A program made the position numbers and the translations under genes. A stretch of DNA of 42,279 nt from Clostridiales bacterium UBA7103 (GTDB lineage: Bacteria > Bacillota > Clostridia > Oscillospirales > Oscillospiraceae). The notes under the pieces are model-generated. The model searched no databases. It was not told the DNA's origin and saw only the letters and a program-made list of their open reading frames with translations. This document shows, in pieces, positions 25,937 to 34,292 of the stretch (position 1 is the stretch's first letter; each line of letters begins with the position of its first letter). Where the stretch lies: the NCBI GenBank assembly GCA_002493305.1, contig DKYJ01000011.1, positions 1,356 to 43,634 of the forward strand, in the 5' to 3' direction.

Positions 25937-26689
25937 ATGAAGTATCTTTTAGATTCACATACTCATACTACGGTAAGCGGGCATGCCTACAACACCATGC
26001 AGGAGATGGCGCTGCACGCTAAAGCGCTTGGGCTGGAGGCTATCGCTATAACCGAGCATGGCCCAACCATACCCGGGAGCTGCGACCCCATATATTTCAC
26101 AAACTACCATGTTGTTGACAGAAATATGTACGGCATACGCATGCTCCTCGGTACGGAAATGAATATTATCGATTATGAGGGCTCAGTCGATCTGCCGGAC
26201 TGCAAGCTGCGAAAGATAGATGTGGGCATTGCCAGTATCCATCCCAATGTGGGCAACGGGGAGAAGTATCCGCCCTATGTCCCCGGCAGTGTTGAGGAAA
26301 ACACCCGCGCCTATCTGGGCGCTATGGGTAACCCCAATGTGGATATTATCGGGCATCCGGACGATGAGCGTGTCCCGGTGGACTATGAGGCGCTTGTGCG
26401 CGGTGCACGGGACAACCATGTCCTGCTGGAGCTGAACGCTGCCTCGCTCGAGCCCGGCAATATCCGCAGCAAGGGAAGATCCCCTGAAAATATGCGCACG
26501 ATGCTCCGCCTTTGCGAGCGCTACGGCGTGCATGTGGTGCTCTCAAGCGACGCCCACTGCGCCTGTGCCATAGGAAAATTTGACAACATTGACGCCATAC
26601 TCGAGCAACTGCATTTCCCGGAGGAGCTTGTTGTTAACCGCGATTTGGCGTTGTATTTGAGCTTTTTGCACCGTTTTAACGCAAAATAG
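25937..26689 (+). CDS. PHP-domain phosphatase (YcdX-like)
   Basis: A 250-residue metal-dependent phosphoesterase of the PHP superfamily. Metal ligands are visible in order: D-S-H-T-H-T (residues 6-11), E-H-G near 40, G-T-E-M near 71, I-H-P near 100, G-H-P-D near 138 and S-S-D-A-H near 201. Members hydrolyse phosphomonoesters of small molecules, including sugar phosphates and histidinol phosphate. It starts 10 bases after the nucleoside hydrolase and ends the first part of the locus. The substrate is probably an intermediate of the same pathway. Confidence 0.85.
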   Translation: MKYLLDSHTHTTVSGHAYNTMQEMALHAKALGLEAIAITEHGPTIPGSCDPIYFTNYHVVDRNMYGIRMLLGTEMNIIDYEGSVDLPDCKLRKIDVGIASIHPNVGNGEKYPPYVPGSVEENTRAYLGAMGNPNVDIIGHPDDERVPVDYEALVRGARDNHVLLELNAASLEPGNIRSKGRSPENMRTMLRLCERYGVHVVLSSDAHCACAIGKFDNIDAILEQLHFPEELVVNRDLALYLSFLHRFNAK

Positions 26690-26711
26690 GCAGCACATCC
26701 TGCGCTTTTTA

Positions 26712-26740
26712 TTGCGCTTTGGCTATTGTTCTGCTATTAT
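26712..26740 (+). promoter_or_regulatory. Promoter of the LacI-PfkB regulator gene
   Basis: TTGCGC (26712-26717), 17-base spacer, TATTAT (26735-26740), 19 bases before the ATG. This gives a very short leader. Confidence 0.6.
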
Positions 26741-26759
26741 TTGTGATGGGTGATTCAAT

Positions 26760-28547
26760 ATGACAATAAAAGAAATAGCAGAACTTGCTGGTGTTTCTAT
26801 CTCAACGGTATCAAAGGTCATAAATAAAAAGGATGAGGGTATCCGGGAGGAGACTCGCCGCCGGGTGCTTGAGATAGTTGAGCAGTACCACTATACCCCC
26901 CAGGGAAATGTGCTCGCTGCTCAAAAAAGCCGCAGCAGCATGCTGGGCGTTGTATTTGACAGTGATGGAGGCAATGACGCTGTGCTGCCCGCGTTGAGCA
27001 GGGCTGCAAGCAGAAGCAACTATAATGTGGTGGTGACTGTCGGCAGGACGCCGGAGGAAGAGCTGCGCAATTTTCAGATCCTCGCCGCTCAGAAGGTGGA
27101 TGGGATCCTCTGGTATCCTGTGCAGGGCTCGGGCTTTGACGGCGCTTCCTATACGGAGAAATACGGGATCCCGGTGGTTTCCATGGATTTTCGCAGCCGT
27201 GTCAGCGCAGACAATATCAGCTTTGATTATTATGAGCTGGGCTACGAGATGACGGATATGCTCATTGCCAAAGGGCACGAGCGCATCCTTTGCGTCCTGC
27301 ATATTCCGGGCCGCCGGGCCATTTTGCTCAATCAGGGCTATCGCCAGTGTATGCGCGAGCATGGGCTGCCTGTGGACGAGAGCTTTACCTGCAACTGGGT
27401 GGACTATGATGATACGCCCAATGTGAACTTTGCCGACTACACGGCGGCGGTATGCTATGATATGTTTCTTGCCCGAAAGGTTGCGGAATACGCCGAGCAG
27501 GAGCAGGAGCTGTCAGTTCCAGGAGACCTGTCGATTGTGACCGTGAGCAACGGCGACATGTGGATGAGTTATGAAAGCATCTCTACCCTTGGCCGCTTTT
27601 TTCGGGACATTGCCACCTTCGCGGTAAAAAAGCTGATAAGTAAAATAGATGGCGAGGAGGACAGAAGCGTGTTCTCCCAGCGCTTTGAGTTTAATCACGA
27701 GCGCAGCATCGGCGTACCCCGGAGTATACGAAGCAAGTGTCTTGTGACGGTGGCTCCCGTGGCGGAGGAAACCGTGCTCCGCTTGCATGAGCAGGATGCC
27801 GACGGCTTCAGCCATACCGCTCTGAGCCAGGAGAATATCGTTGGCGGCTGCGGCATAAGACAGCTCCATGCTGCGCAGCTTCTGAATGTGAGCTGCTATC
27901 CGCTGTGGCGTATCGGCAACGATGCCGCTGGGCGCAGGATATATAGCTATTTGAAAAAGGAAAACTTCAATGTGGAGTATGTCAGTCTGGATAATATGCT
28001 CCATACGCCCCAAATATTTACGATTTACCGCGGCGATACAGTAGAGCGTATTTTTTCCGGAAACTATGAGGCCTGCCTCGAGGGCGAGGAGTATGCCGGA
28101 AGGAGAGACGCTATCAAGCGCAGCCATTTTTGCCTTATGCAGGGCAGACAGGATATGAGCGCTCTCGCGCCGTTTATGCGGCTTGCACATCGGTATTCGG
28201 TCAAAACGGTGCTCAAGCTGAACAATGCCGCCGAGCTTGATGCTCTTGAGCCGGGCGATGCCGATATTATTGTTTTCCCGGCGCACGGCGCGGAGCCTGT
28301 ATCTGACCGCCTGCTTGACACACTTGAGAGAAAGCACGCGCAGATCACCGCGATAATCGGAGAAGCAAGCTGCCGCTGGTACGGTTTCGGCAGCAGCGGT
28401 CAAGTCTCCAGAGAGAGCCCGCTTGCGGATGTGGACATGGCGGCGGAGGAATTTTCCTCGGCGCTTGCGTGCTTTCTGCCAACCGACTTTGACCGTGCGG
28501 AGATAGTCTGTGAGGCTGTGGAAAAGGCTTATGAATTTTTAAAATAG
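26760..28547 (+). CDS. LacI-family regulator fused to a degenerate PfkB/ribokinase domain
   Basis: 595 residues against about 340 for a normal LacI protein. Residues 1-24 are the LacI helix-turn-helix (T-I-K-E-I-A-E-L-A-G-V-S-I-S-T-V-S-K); about 60-325 is the periplasmic-binding-like sensor domain. Residues about 326-595 align with ribokinases: G-G-C-G-I-R-Q-L-H-A-A near 360 matches G-G-K-G-A-N-Q-A-Y-A-A of the ribokinase at 29375, followed by R-I-G-N-D-A-A-G. The catalytic D-T-T-G-A-G-D is replaced by A-D-V-D-M-A-A-E-E near 556, so kinase activity is probably lost and the domain may bind a sugar or nucleotide as a second sensor. It probably represses the flanking sugar operons. Confidence 0.82.
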   Translation: MTIKEIAELAGVSISTVSKVINKKDEGIREETRRRVLEIVEQYHYTPQGNVLAAQKSRSSMLGVVFDSDGGNDAVLPALSRAASRSNYNVVVTVGRTPEEELRNFQILAAQKVDGILWYPVQGSGFDGASYTEKYGIPVVSMDFRSRVSADNISFDYYELGYEMTDMLIAKGHERILCVLHIPGRRAILLNQGYRQCMREHGLPVDESFTCNWVDYDDTPNVNFADYTAAVCYDMFLARKVAEYAEQEQELSVPGDLSIVTVSNGDMWMSYESISTLGRFFRDIATFAVKKLISKIDGEEDRSVFSQRFEFNHERSIGVPRSIRSKCLVTVAPVAEETVLRLHEQDADGFSHTALSQENIVGGCGIRQLHAAQLLNVSCYPLWRIGNDAAGRRIYSYLKKENFNVEYVSLDNMLHTPQIFTIYRGDTVERIFSGNYEACLEGEEYAGRRDAIKRSHFCLMQGRQDMSALAPFMRLAHRYSVKTVLKLNNAAELDALEPGDADIIVFPAHGAEPVSDRLLDTLERKHAQITAIIGEASCRWYGFGSSGQVSRESPLADVDMAAEEFSSALACFLPTDFDRAEIVCEAVEKAYEFLK

Positions 28548-28550
28548 TCA

Positions 28551-28579
28551 AAAATATGCGGCTTTGCCGCATATTTTTT
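28551..28579 (+). terminator. Terminator after the regulator gene
   Basis: AAAATATGCGGC (28551-28562), TTT loop, GCCGCATATTTT (28566-28577) and further T. It begins 4 bases after the regulator stop and ends 20 bases before the isomerase start, leaving no room for a separate promoter downstream of it. Confidence 0.85.
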
Positions 28580-28598
28580 GCAGAAGGGGGAAATAAAC

Positions 28599-29378
28599 AT
28601 GAAGTTCAGCGCAAGCAGCCTGAGCTTTGTCGGCAATGACATGAAAAAGCTCAAGAAGCTGGATAAGGAAATCGGCATCGAGATTTTTTACGAATTTGCC
28701 AGTGAGGATTTGTGGAGGCACCTGCTTGACGAGTGCATGGAGGGCAGAGAAGGCGGATTTAGCATACACAGTCCCTTTTTCTATGCTGATATCTGTTACA
28801 GCCCGGAAAAAGAGCTTATAGAGGAGCTGCGCGCACCCTTTGCCCTTTATCACCGCTTTAACGGCAGCTTTTATGTGCTCCACTCTCAGGGACTTGGCCG
28901 GCTGCCGGAGAATGAATCGGAGAGAGCTGCCCTGAGGGAAAGGGTCATCGGGCGCATTGAGCGGATAGCCGGGGTTTGCGCCGATGAGGGCGTAACACTT
29001 GCAGTGGAGAACCTTTTCGGCGGTATTGGCCCTCTTTTTGACCAGCAGCAGTATATCACGCTGTTTGACCGTGTAAAGAATGTCCGCGCATTGCTGGATG
29101 TGGGTCATGCCGTGATCGGGCGCTATGATATTTCGCAGGTGCAGCGTGCCCTTGGGGAAAGGCTCATCGGATACCATATTCATGACAATGACGGCGTGCA
29201 CGATCAGCACCGCCGTGCGATGAACGGCAGCGGGAGCATAGACTGGAGCCAATTTTGCCGCGACCTCAGAGAATATACTCCGGAGGCGAGCCTTGTGCTG
29301 GAATATGCCCAGGCGGAGCCGGCGGATTATAAGACGGATATGGACAAATTCAAGGCGCTGACGGAGGCGGGAGTATGA
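28599..29378 (+). CDS. Xylose isomerase-like TIM-barrel sugar isomerase/epimerase
   Basis: A 259-residue protein of the AP-endonuclease-2/sugar isomerase family. It starts M-K-F-S-A-S-S-L-S-F and shows metal-site patterns V-E-N-L-F-G near residue 137, D-V-G-H-A near 168, Y-H-I-H-D-N-D near 194 and a final L-V-L-E-Y. Such enzymes interconvert ketoses and aldoses or act as 3-epimerases, and some are endonuclease IV relatives; sugar context favours the former. ATG 28599 has GAAGGGGG 8 bases upstream. It overlaps the ribokinase gene by 4 bases. It may take the place of the missing AraA-type isomerase. Confidence 0.78.
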   Translation: MKFSASSLSFVGNDMKKLKKLDKEIGIEIFYEFASEDLWRHLLDECMEGREGGFSIHSPFFYADICYSPEKELIEELRAPFALYHRFNGSFYVLHSQGLGRLPENESERAALRERVIGRIERIAGVCADEGVTLAVENLFGGIGPLFDQQQYITLFDRVKNVRALLDVGHAVIGRYDISQVQRALGERLIGYHIHDNDGVHDQHRRAMNGSGSIDWSQFCRDLREYTPEASLVLEYAQAEPADYKTDMDKFKALTEAGV

Positions 29379-30307
29379 AGAAAATACTTGTTATCGGCAG
29401 TTTGAATATGGATATCTCCATGCGCATGGCGCGGGCTCCCGAGGCGGGAGAGACGCTTAGCGCATCGTCCCTGTCGATTTCTCCCGGAGGTAAAGGCGCA
29501 AATCAGGCCTATGCCGCGGGCAAGCTTGGCGGTAGGGTTGCCATGCTTGGCGCTGTGGGCGCCGATGCAAATGGTGATGCCCTTTGCCGGAGCCTTAGCT
29601 CCGTGGGTGTGGATGTATCCCGAATAAAACGCCTTGAGAACGATACCACGGGCACAGCGATCATTTTTGTGGAGGACAGCGGGGAAAACCGCATTGCCAT
29701 CGTTGCCGGGGCAAACAGCCGTGTCGACAGAGCGTATATCGACGAGAATGAGGACATGCTCGCTGATTGTGATATCCTTGTGATGCAGCTGGAGATCCCC
29801 ATCGATACGGTGCTGTACGCGGCGAAAAAGGCGAGAGAATTGGGCAAGACCGTGATCATAGATCCCGCCCCCGCGCTGCCGAATCTCCCGGAGGAGCTCT
29901 GGGCCTGCGCAGATTATATAAAGCCGAACGAGACGGAGCTGAACATACTGCTCACAGGCAAAGCAGACGAACTGTCCCTTGAGGAGGCGCTGCGCTGCGT
30001 TCAGAGCCTGGGGGCGAAAAATGTCTGGGTAACGATGGGCAGCAAGGGCGTTTTCCTGCGCGATGAGCAGGGAGAAGAGATTGTAGTCCCTGCCTGTAAG
30101 GTGCAGGCACTGGACACTACGGCAGCCGGTGATGTGTTTACTGCCGCGGCGGCGGTCAGCCTGTCCGCAGGCAAGAGCAGCGTTGATGCCGCAAGATGGG
30201 GTAATATGGCAGCGGCTCTTTCAGTCACCCGATACGGTGCGCAAAGCTCCGTGCCCACGCCGCAGGAGGTTGAGGGCTTCTTTAGTGAAAGCGCGGCGGA
30301 GAAGTGA
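29375..30307 (+). CDS. rbsK: Ribokinase
   Basis: Phosphorylates D-ribose to ribose-5-phosphate with ATP. The 310-residue protein has the ribokinase N-terminal G-S-L-N-M-D motif (8-13), the substrate-binding G-G-K-G-A-N (38-43), the N-E-T-E-L block and D-T-T-A-A-G-D (247-253, the form seen in E. coli RbsK) with Asp253 as base. It is translationally coupled to the isomerase (ATGA) and followed 1 base later by the ribulokinase. Ribose could come from the nucleoside hydrolase in the same locus. Confidence 0.88.
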   Translation: MKKILVIGSLNMDISMRMARAPEAGETLSASSLSISPGGKGANQAYAAGKLGGRVAMLGAVGADANGDALCRSLSSVGVDVSRIKRLENDTTGTAIIFVEDSGENRIAIVAGANSRVDRAYIDENEDMLADCDILVMQLEIPIDTVLYAAKKARELGKTVIIDPAPALPNLPEELWACADYIKPNETELNILLTGKADELSLEEALRCVQSLGAKNVWVTMGSKGVFLRDEQGEEIVVPACKVQALDTTAAGDVFTAAAAVSLSAGKSSVDAARWGNMAAALSVTRYGAQSSVPTPQEVEGFFSESAAEK

Positions 30308-30308
30308 C

Positions 30309-31949
30309 ATGACAAGATACACGATCGGCGTGGATTTTGGAACGCTGTCGGCCAGAGCGGTGCTCGTAGACGCGGCGGACGGGCGTGTTATCGCCGAAGC
30401 GGAGGCAACGTATGCCAACGGCGTGATGGATGCGGCGCTTCCCGATGGTACGCCCTTGCCGAAGGGCTGGGCGCTGCAGCAGCCTCAGGATTACATGGAC
30501 ACCCTATGCAAAATAGTGAACGAGCTCATGTCCTGCGACGGGGCAGACAGAGAGACGGTTGCTGGGATCGGGCTTGATTTCACCTCCTGCACGGTGCTCC
30601 CGGTAAATGAAGACAATGTGCCGCTTTGTCTGCTTGATGGATTCAAGGCGGAGAAGCACGCCTATGCAAAGCTTTGGAAGCACCATGCCGCGCAGGCGTA
30701 CGCAGACAAAATGACAGCCGCCGCACGGGAGCGAGGAGAGAGCTGGCTTGATTATTTCGGAGGAAGCGTTTCATGCGAGGCGGCGCTGCCAAAGCTGATG
30801 GAGCTGCGGGTCGAGGCCCCCGAAGTGTATCAGAACTGCCACGAGTGGCTGGAGGCGGGAGACTGGATCGTACGCAGCCTGACAGGCTGCGACGGCGCAA
30901 GCGCCTGTGCCGCAGGCTTTAAGCGCTACCGGGATCCTGCCAGCACAGGGCCGGAAAACGATTTTTTTGCCGCGGTTGACATGCGCTTTGCCGATATGCA
31001 GTGTAAGCATCCCTCAAGGCTGATGAGTCTTGGGGAGACAGCAGGGCATCTGCTGCCGCAAATGGCGGAGCAGCTTGGGCTGCTGCCGGGTATCCCGGTC
31101 GCCTCTGCAGTGATAGACGCACACGCGTGCATGCCGGCGGCGGGGATATACACACCGGGACAGCTACTGATGATAATGGGTACCTCGGCCTGCCATATCC
31201 TGCTTTCAGACGAACGCATAGCTGTGCCGGGGATAAGCGGCGCGGTGACGGATGGGATCATTCCCGGCCTCTGCGCCTATGAGGCCGGGCAAAGCTGCGT
31301 TGGAGATATGTTTTCCTGGTTTATAAAAAACTGCGTCGGCTCGTCCTGCTTGGACGAGGCAAAAGCACAGGGCATAGACATACACGAGTATCTGTCCGCA
31401 TGCGCCGCCCGATCGAGCCCCGGCGAGAGCGGGCTTCTGGCGCTGGACTGGTTCAACGGAAACCGCAGCACACTAAATAACTTTGAGCTGAGCGGTCTTA
31501 TCCTTGGGCTGAGCATCCATACTCGGCCTGAAGAGATATACCGCGCTCTGCTGGAGGCGGCAGCCTACGGCAGTCGAATGATAATTGAAAATTACCGGCG
31601 GAACGGTATTCGTGTGGATGAGCTCTATGCCACCGGCGGCATCAGCCTCAAGAATCCACTGATGATGCAGATATATGCCGATGTGATGAATATGCCGATA
31701 AGGGTCGCCGATGTTCCACAGGGCGCCGCGGCAGGCAGCGCGATCTATGCGGCGCTTGCGGCGGGGCTTTATAAAAACGCCGGAGAGGCGATCAGACATA
31801 TGGCATGTAAAAGCTATACTGTATATGAGCCGCAGTCTGCGAACACAGCGGCCTATGGGGAGTTGTATGCCCGCTATGAGAAGCTCTATTCCTATTTTGG
31901 CACAGGCGCTGGCAGGGAACTGATGGAATACCTTCATCGCGAAAAATAG
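30309..31949 (+). CDS. araB: Ribulokinase (FGGY family, AraB-like)
   Basis: ATP-dependent kinase for a ribulose-type ketopentose. The 546 residues match AraB. The N-terminal T-I-G-V-D-F-G-T-L-S-A-R is the ribulokinase phosphate-binding motif, I-G-L-D-F-T-S-C-T follows near residue 88, then G-Y/F-K-R-Y-type blocks, the G-T-S-A-C-H loop near 295 and the FGGY C-terminal A-T-G-G-I-S-L-K-N. ATG 30309 is one base after the ribokinase stop. There is no ribulose-5-phosphate 4-epimerase nearby, so the product may enter the pentose phosphate pathway through general enzymes. A bidirectional terminator follows. Confidence 0.88.
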   Translation: MTRYTIGVDFGTLSARAVLVDAADGRVIAEAEATYANGVMDAALPDGTPLPKGWALQQPQDYMDTLCKIVNELMSCDGADRETVAGIGLDFTSCTVLPVNEDNVPLCLLDGFKAEKHAYAKLWKHHAAQAYADKMTAAARERGESWLDYFGGSVSCEAALPKLMELRVEAPEVYQNCHEWLEAGDWIVRSLTGCDGASACAAGFKRYRDPASTGPENDFFAAVDMRFADMQCKHPSRLMSLGETAGHLLPQMAEQLGLLPGIPVASAVIDAHACMPAAGIYTPGQLLMIMGTSACHILLSDERIAVPGISGAVTDGIIPGLCAYEAGQSCVGDMFSWFIKNCVGSSCLDEAKAQGIDIHEYLSACAARSSPGESGLLALDWFNGNRSTLNNFELSGLILGLSIHTRPEEIYRALLEAAAYGSRMIIENYRRNGIRVDELYATGGISLKNPLMMQIYADVMNMPIRVADVPQGAAAGSAIYAALAAGLYKNAGEAIRHMACKSYTVYEPQSANTAAYGELYARYEKLYSYFGTGAGRELMEYLHREK

Positions 31950-31971
31950 CACAAAACAGCTTGATAAGCGC

Positions 31972-32001
31972 AAAAAAAGGCCGTCTTAAGACGGCCTTTT
32001 T
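31972..32001. terminator. Bidirectional terminator between ribulokinase and M20 genes
   Basis: The perfect palindrome GGCCGTCTTAAGACGGCC (31979-31996) is flanked by a run of A on the left and T on the right, so it can end both convergent operons. Confidence 0.88.
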
Positions 32002-32015
32002 GTTATCTTCATAGA

Positions 32016-33218
32016 TCAAACCTGCCCGTTGAGATACTCGATAGTATAGCAGGAATAGAGCGCCGTTGACACCGTGAGGCAGTCCTCGTCAATATCATAG
32101 CGGCAGCTATGCTGCGGCTCAACGGTGTTGGGCTTTTCGCTGTTGCCGGAGCCAATGTAGGCGTACGCGCCGGGGACGCGGAGGATATATTCGGCAAAAT
32201 CGTCCCCACCCAGAGAGGGTGTGCGGCTGCTGATGACCTTGTCTTCTCCAAAGAGAGAGACAGCAGTCTTCTGAGCTTCCAATGTGGCCTCCGGGTCATT
32301 TATGAGAGGAGAGGTGTTGTCGTTCCAGTCAAGCTCCGCAGTGCCGCCGTACAGCCCGGCGATAGACTTGCACAGCGCGTCAAAACGCGCCTTGGTGTCC
32401 TTGCGTATCTGAGGATCGAAAACACGGATAGTGCCCTCAAGCTCGGCGGAGGGGGCGATGACATTATAGGCGGTACCCGCAGTGATCTTTCCGATGCCGA
32501 TAAGGACATTGTCCATGGGACTTGTGCGCCGGGTGATGAGTGCCTGAGCGGCAACCACGATCTGACTTGCGATGTACGCCGCGTCTACACCCTGCTCCGG
32601 CACGGAGACATGAGCGCCAAGACCTGTGATGCGCACCTTGAACATATCGACAGAGGCGTTGTTTGGCCCGGGTACAAGAGCAACGGAGCCGACGGGAATA
32701 TTCGAGGCCAGATGCAGGCCAAAGCTGCGCTGGGCCTCGTCAATATCGCCCTCGTCAATGATTATCCGCGCACCGTAGCCTATCTCCTCGCCGGGCTGCC
32801 ATGTGAAAATGACCTTGCCGCAAAATTTCTCCCGGTTCTGGGCGAGGATACGCGCAGCGCCTATGAGCGCCGCGGTGTGCGCGTCATGGCCGCAGGCGTG
32901 CATCTTGCCGGGGGAGCGGCTTGCATATTCAGCGCCGCTCTCCTCATTGACGGGCAGCGCATCAATGTCAGCACGCAGGACTATGCAGCGGGGCCTGCCT
33001 TCACACCTTGCGGTGCCGTATATCTCAGCATACACGCCGGTGCCTGCCACGCGGCGATGCTCAACGCCCAGTTTATCAAGCTCTCGCTCGATGCGCTTTG
33101 CCGTCTCAAACTCCTCTTTAGCAAGCTCCGGGTACATATGAAGCTGACGGCGCAGGCCGATCACATAGTCCTTGTCAGCCAAAACCTGCTCGTAAATTTC
33201 TTTTTCAAGCTCATTCAT
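32016..33218 (-). CDS. M20-family amidohydrolase (N-acyl-amino-acid deacylase type)
   Basis: Removes an acyl group from an N-acylated amino acid. The 400-residue protein has the M20D metal site (H-A-C-G-H-D-A-H near residue 107, G-E-E near 143, L-H near 167, late H in V-E-P-Q-H-S-C) and R-A-D-I-D-A-L-P. The start ATG 33218 has GGAGG upstream. It is the last gene of the methionine uptake operon on the minus strand, so N-acyl- or N-formyl-methionine is a plausible substrate. A palindrome separates it from metQ. Confidence 0.87.
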   Translation of the reverse strand: MNELEKEIYEQVLADKDYVIGLRRQLHMYPELAKEEFETAKRIERELDKLGVEHRRVAGTGVYAEIYGTARCEGRPRCIVLRADIDALPVNEESGAEYASRSPGKMHACGHDAHTAALIGAARILAQNREKFCGKVIFTWQPGEEIGYGARIIIDEGDIDEAQRSFGLHLASNIPVGSVALVPGPNNASVDMFKVRITGLGAHVSVPEQGVDAAYIASQIVVAAQALITRRTSPMDNVLIGIGKITAGTAYNVIAPSAELEGTIRVFDPQIRKDTKARFDALCKSIAGLYGGTAELDWNDNTSPLINDPEATLEAQKTAVSLFGEDKVISSRTPSLGGDDFAEYILRVPGAYAYIGSGNSEKPNTVEPQHSCRYDIDEDCLTVSTALYSCYTIEYLNGQV

Positions 33219-33242
33219 GAGTCAAAACCTCCGAATATAAGC

Positions 33243-33266
33243 TGACAGGGGAGTTATCCCCTGTCA
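33243..33266 (-). promoter_or_regulatory. Intercistronic hairpin between metQ and the M20 gene
   Basis: TGACAGGGGA (33243-33252) and TCCCCTGTCA (33257-33266) are perfect complements. There is no U tract on either strand, so it is more likely an RNA processing or stability element than a terminator. Confidence 0.6.
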
Positions 33267-33275
33267 TTATTACGT

Positions 33276-34241
33276 TTATGCTGCCTCACCGGCGGCTGCC
33301 TTGAGAGCGTCGACAGAATCATACTGCTTGGAATAGAGGGTGAGAGGAGCCATGATGCTGTCGCCAATGGCCTCTATCTCATAGCCCTGAGTCCCGACCT
33401 CGTTTGCCAGGTATGCCTTGTGCTGGAAGGAGTTGAGATCAATGTCGCCGCTGTTGAGCGCCTCGTTGGGGAGGTTATAAGCGTCAAACTCGACCAGCTC
33501 GATGTAGATATTCGCTCCCTGATCGTCCAGCACCTTCTGCACGGCATACCAGTAGTCGTTGGAGGCGCCGCAGACGCCGAGGGTGACGACGGTCTTGCCG
33601 TCCTTGGAGGACTTGTAAGCGTCGATCTCCTCAACAAGCTCCGCGTCGCTCTTGTCGGTGTTGGAGTACTCGAAGGCGGGGATGAAGGTCTCGTTGAACT
33701 TGGCGAGAGTGTACTGACCGACAAGGTCGGTGTGCAGGGCGTCAATAATGGTCTTGTAGACCTCATTGTCGGCATCATCTGAACGGGCGACAACGATGTT
33801 GACAAAGGGGTTCTCGCCGCTGCCGCTGGCTTCCTCCTGGGACTCGACTATAAGACCGTCAACAGAGGGAATGAGGCCGGCGGGGACGGCATAGGTGCCG
33901 TTGATGATGGCGCAGGCAAAATCATCCAGAGTGGCGGGGAGGGTGTTGGCTTGCGTCGGGACGATCTCAATATTATAAAGATACTTGGTGACATCCTTCA
34001 GCTCCGGAGTCCAGCCGGCGGCGGGATCGACCTCGATAAGGCCGGCGGTCTCAAGCAGCTTTATGGCGCGGCCACCGTTGGTGGCGTCATCGGGGATACC
34101 GATTTTGAGCGGCTCACCGGCAGGAGCGGGAGCGTCAGGGGCTTTACTTGCATCGGGGACCTGAGCGGGGCTTCCGCCGCAGCCGGCTATGATAGCAGCA
34201 ATCAGCAGGACACTGATGATGGAAATGAGCTTCTTTTTCAT
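33276..34241 (-). CDS. metQ: MetQ-like methionine-binding lipoprotein, apparently circularly permuted
   Basis: Substrate-binding lipoprotein of the MetNI importer (signal, lipobox I-I-A-G-C). The 321 residues contain both halves of the NlpA/MetQ fold in swapped order. After an Ala/Pro linker the protein begins with the normally C-terminal half (I-G-I-P-D-D-A-T-N-G-G-R-A near residue 48, then C-A-I-I-N-G-T-Y-A, then N-P-F-V-N-I-V-V-A-R). After a linker near residue 200 comes the normally N-terminal half (V-T-L-G-V-C-G-A-S-N, L-P-N-E-A-L-N-S-G-D-I-D, F-Q-H-K-A-Y-L, L-Y-S-K-Q-Y). The frame is intact, and AAAGGAG precedes the ATG. It should still bind methionine if the fold closes as usual. Confidence 0.88.
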   Translation of the reverse strand: MKKKLISIISVLLIAAIIAGCGGSPAQVPDASKAPDAPAPAGEPLKIGIPDDATNGGRAIKLLETAGLIEVDPAAGWTPELKDVTKYLYNIEIVPTQANTLPATLDDFACAIINGTYAVPAGLIPSVDGLIVESQEEASGSGENPFVNIVVARSDDADNEVYKTIIDALHTDLVGQYTLAKFNETFIPAFEYSNTDKSDAELVEEIDAYKSSKDGKTVVTLGVCGASNDYWYAVQKVLDDQGANIYIELVEFDAYNLPNEALNSGDIDLNSFQHKAYLANEVGTQGYEIEAIGDSIMAPLTLYSKQYDSVDALKAAAGEAA

Positions 34242-34292
34242 GATGTTTTCTCCTTTGCACGTTCAATTTGATGAGAAAGGCTATATCAGGTT

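Noticed and set aside
32109..33245. 378-codon plus-strand frame opposite the M20 gene
   Set aside because: It is antisense to a gene with clear metal-site motifs, and its product has no recognisable pattern; GC-rich codon use opens the opposite frame.
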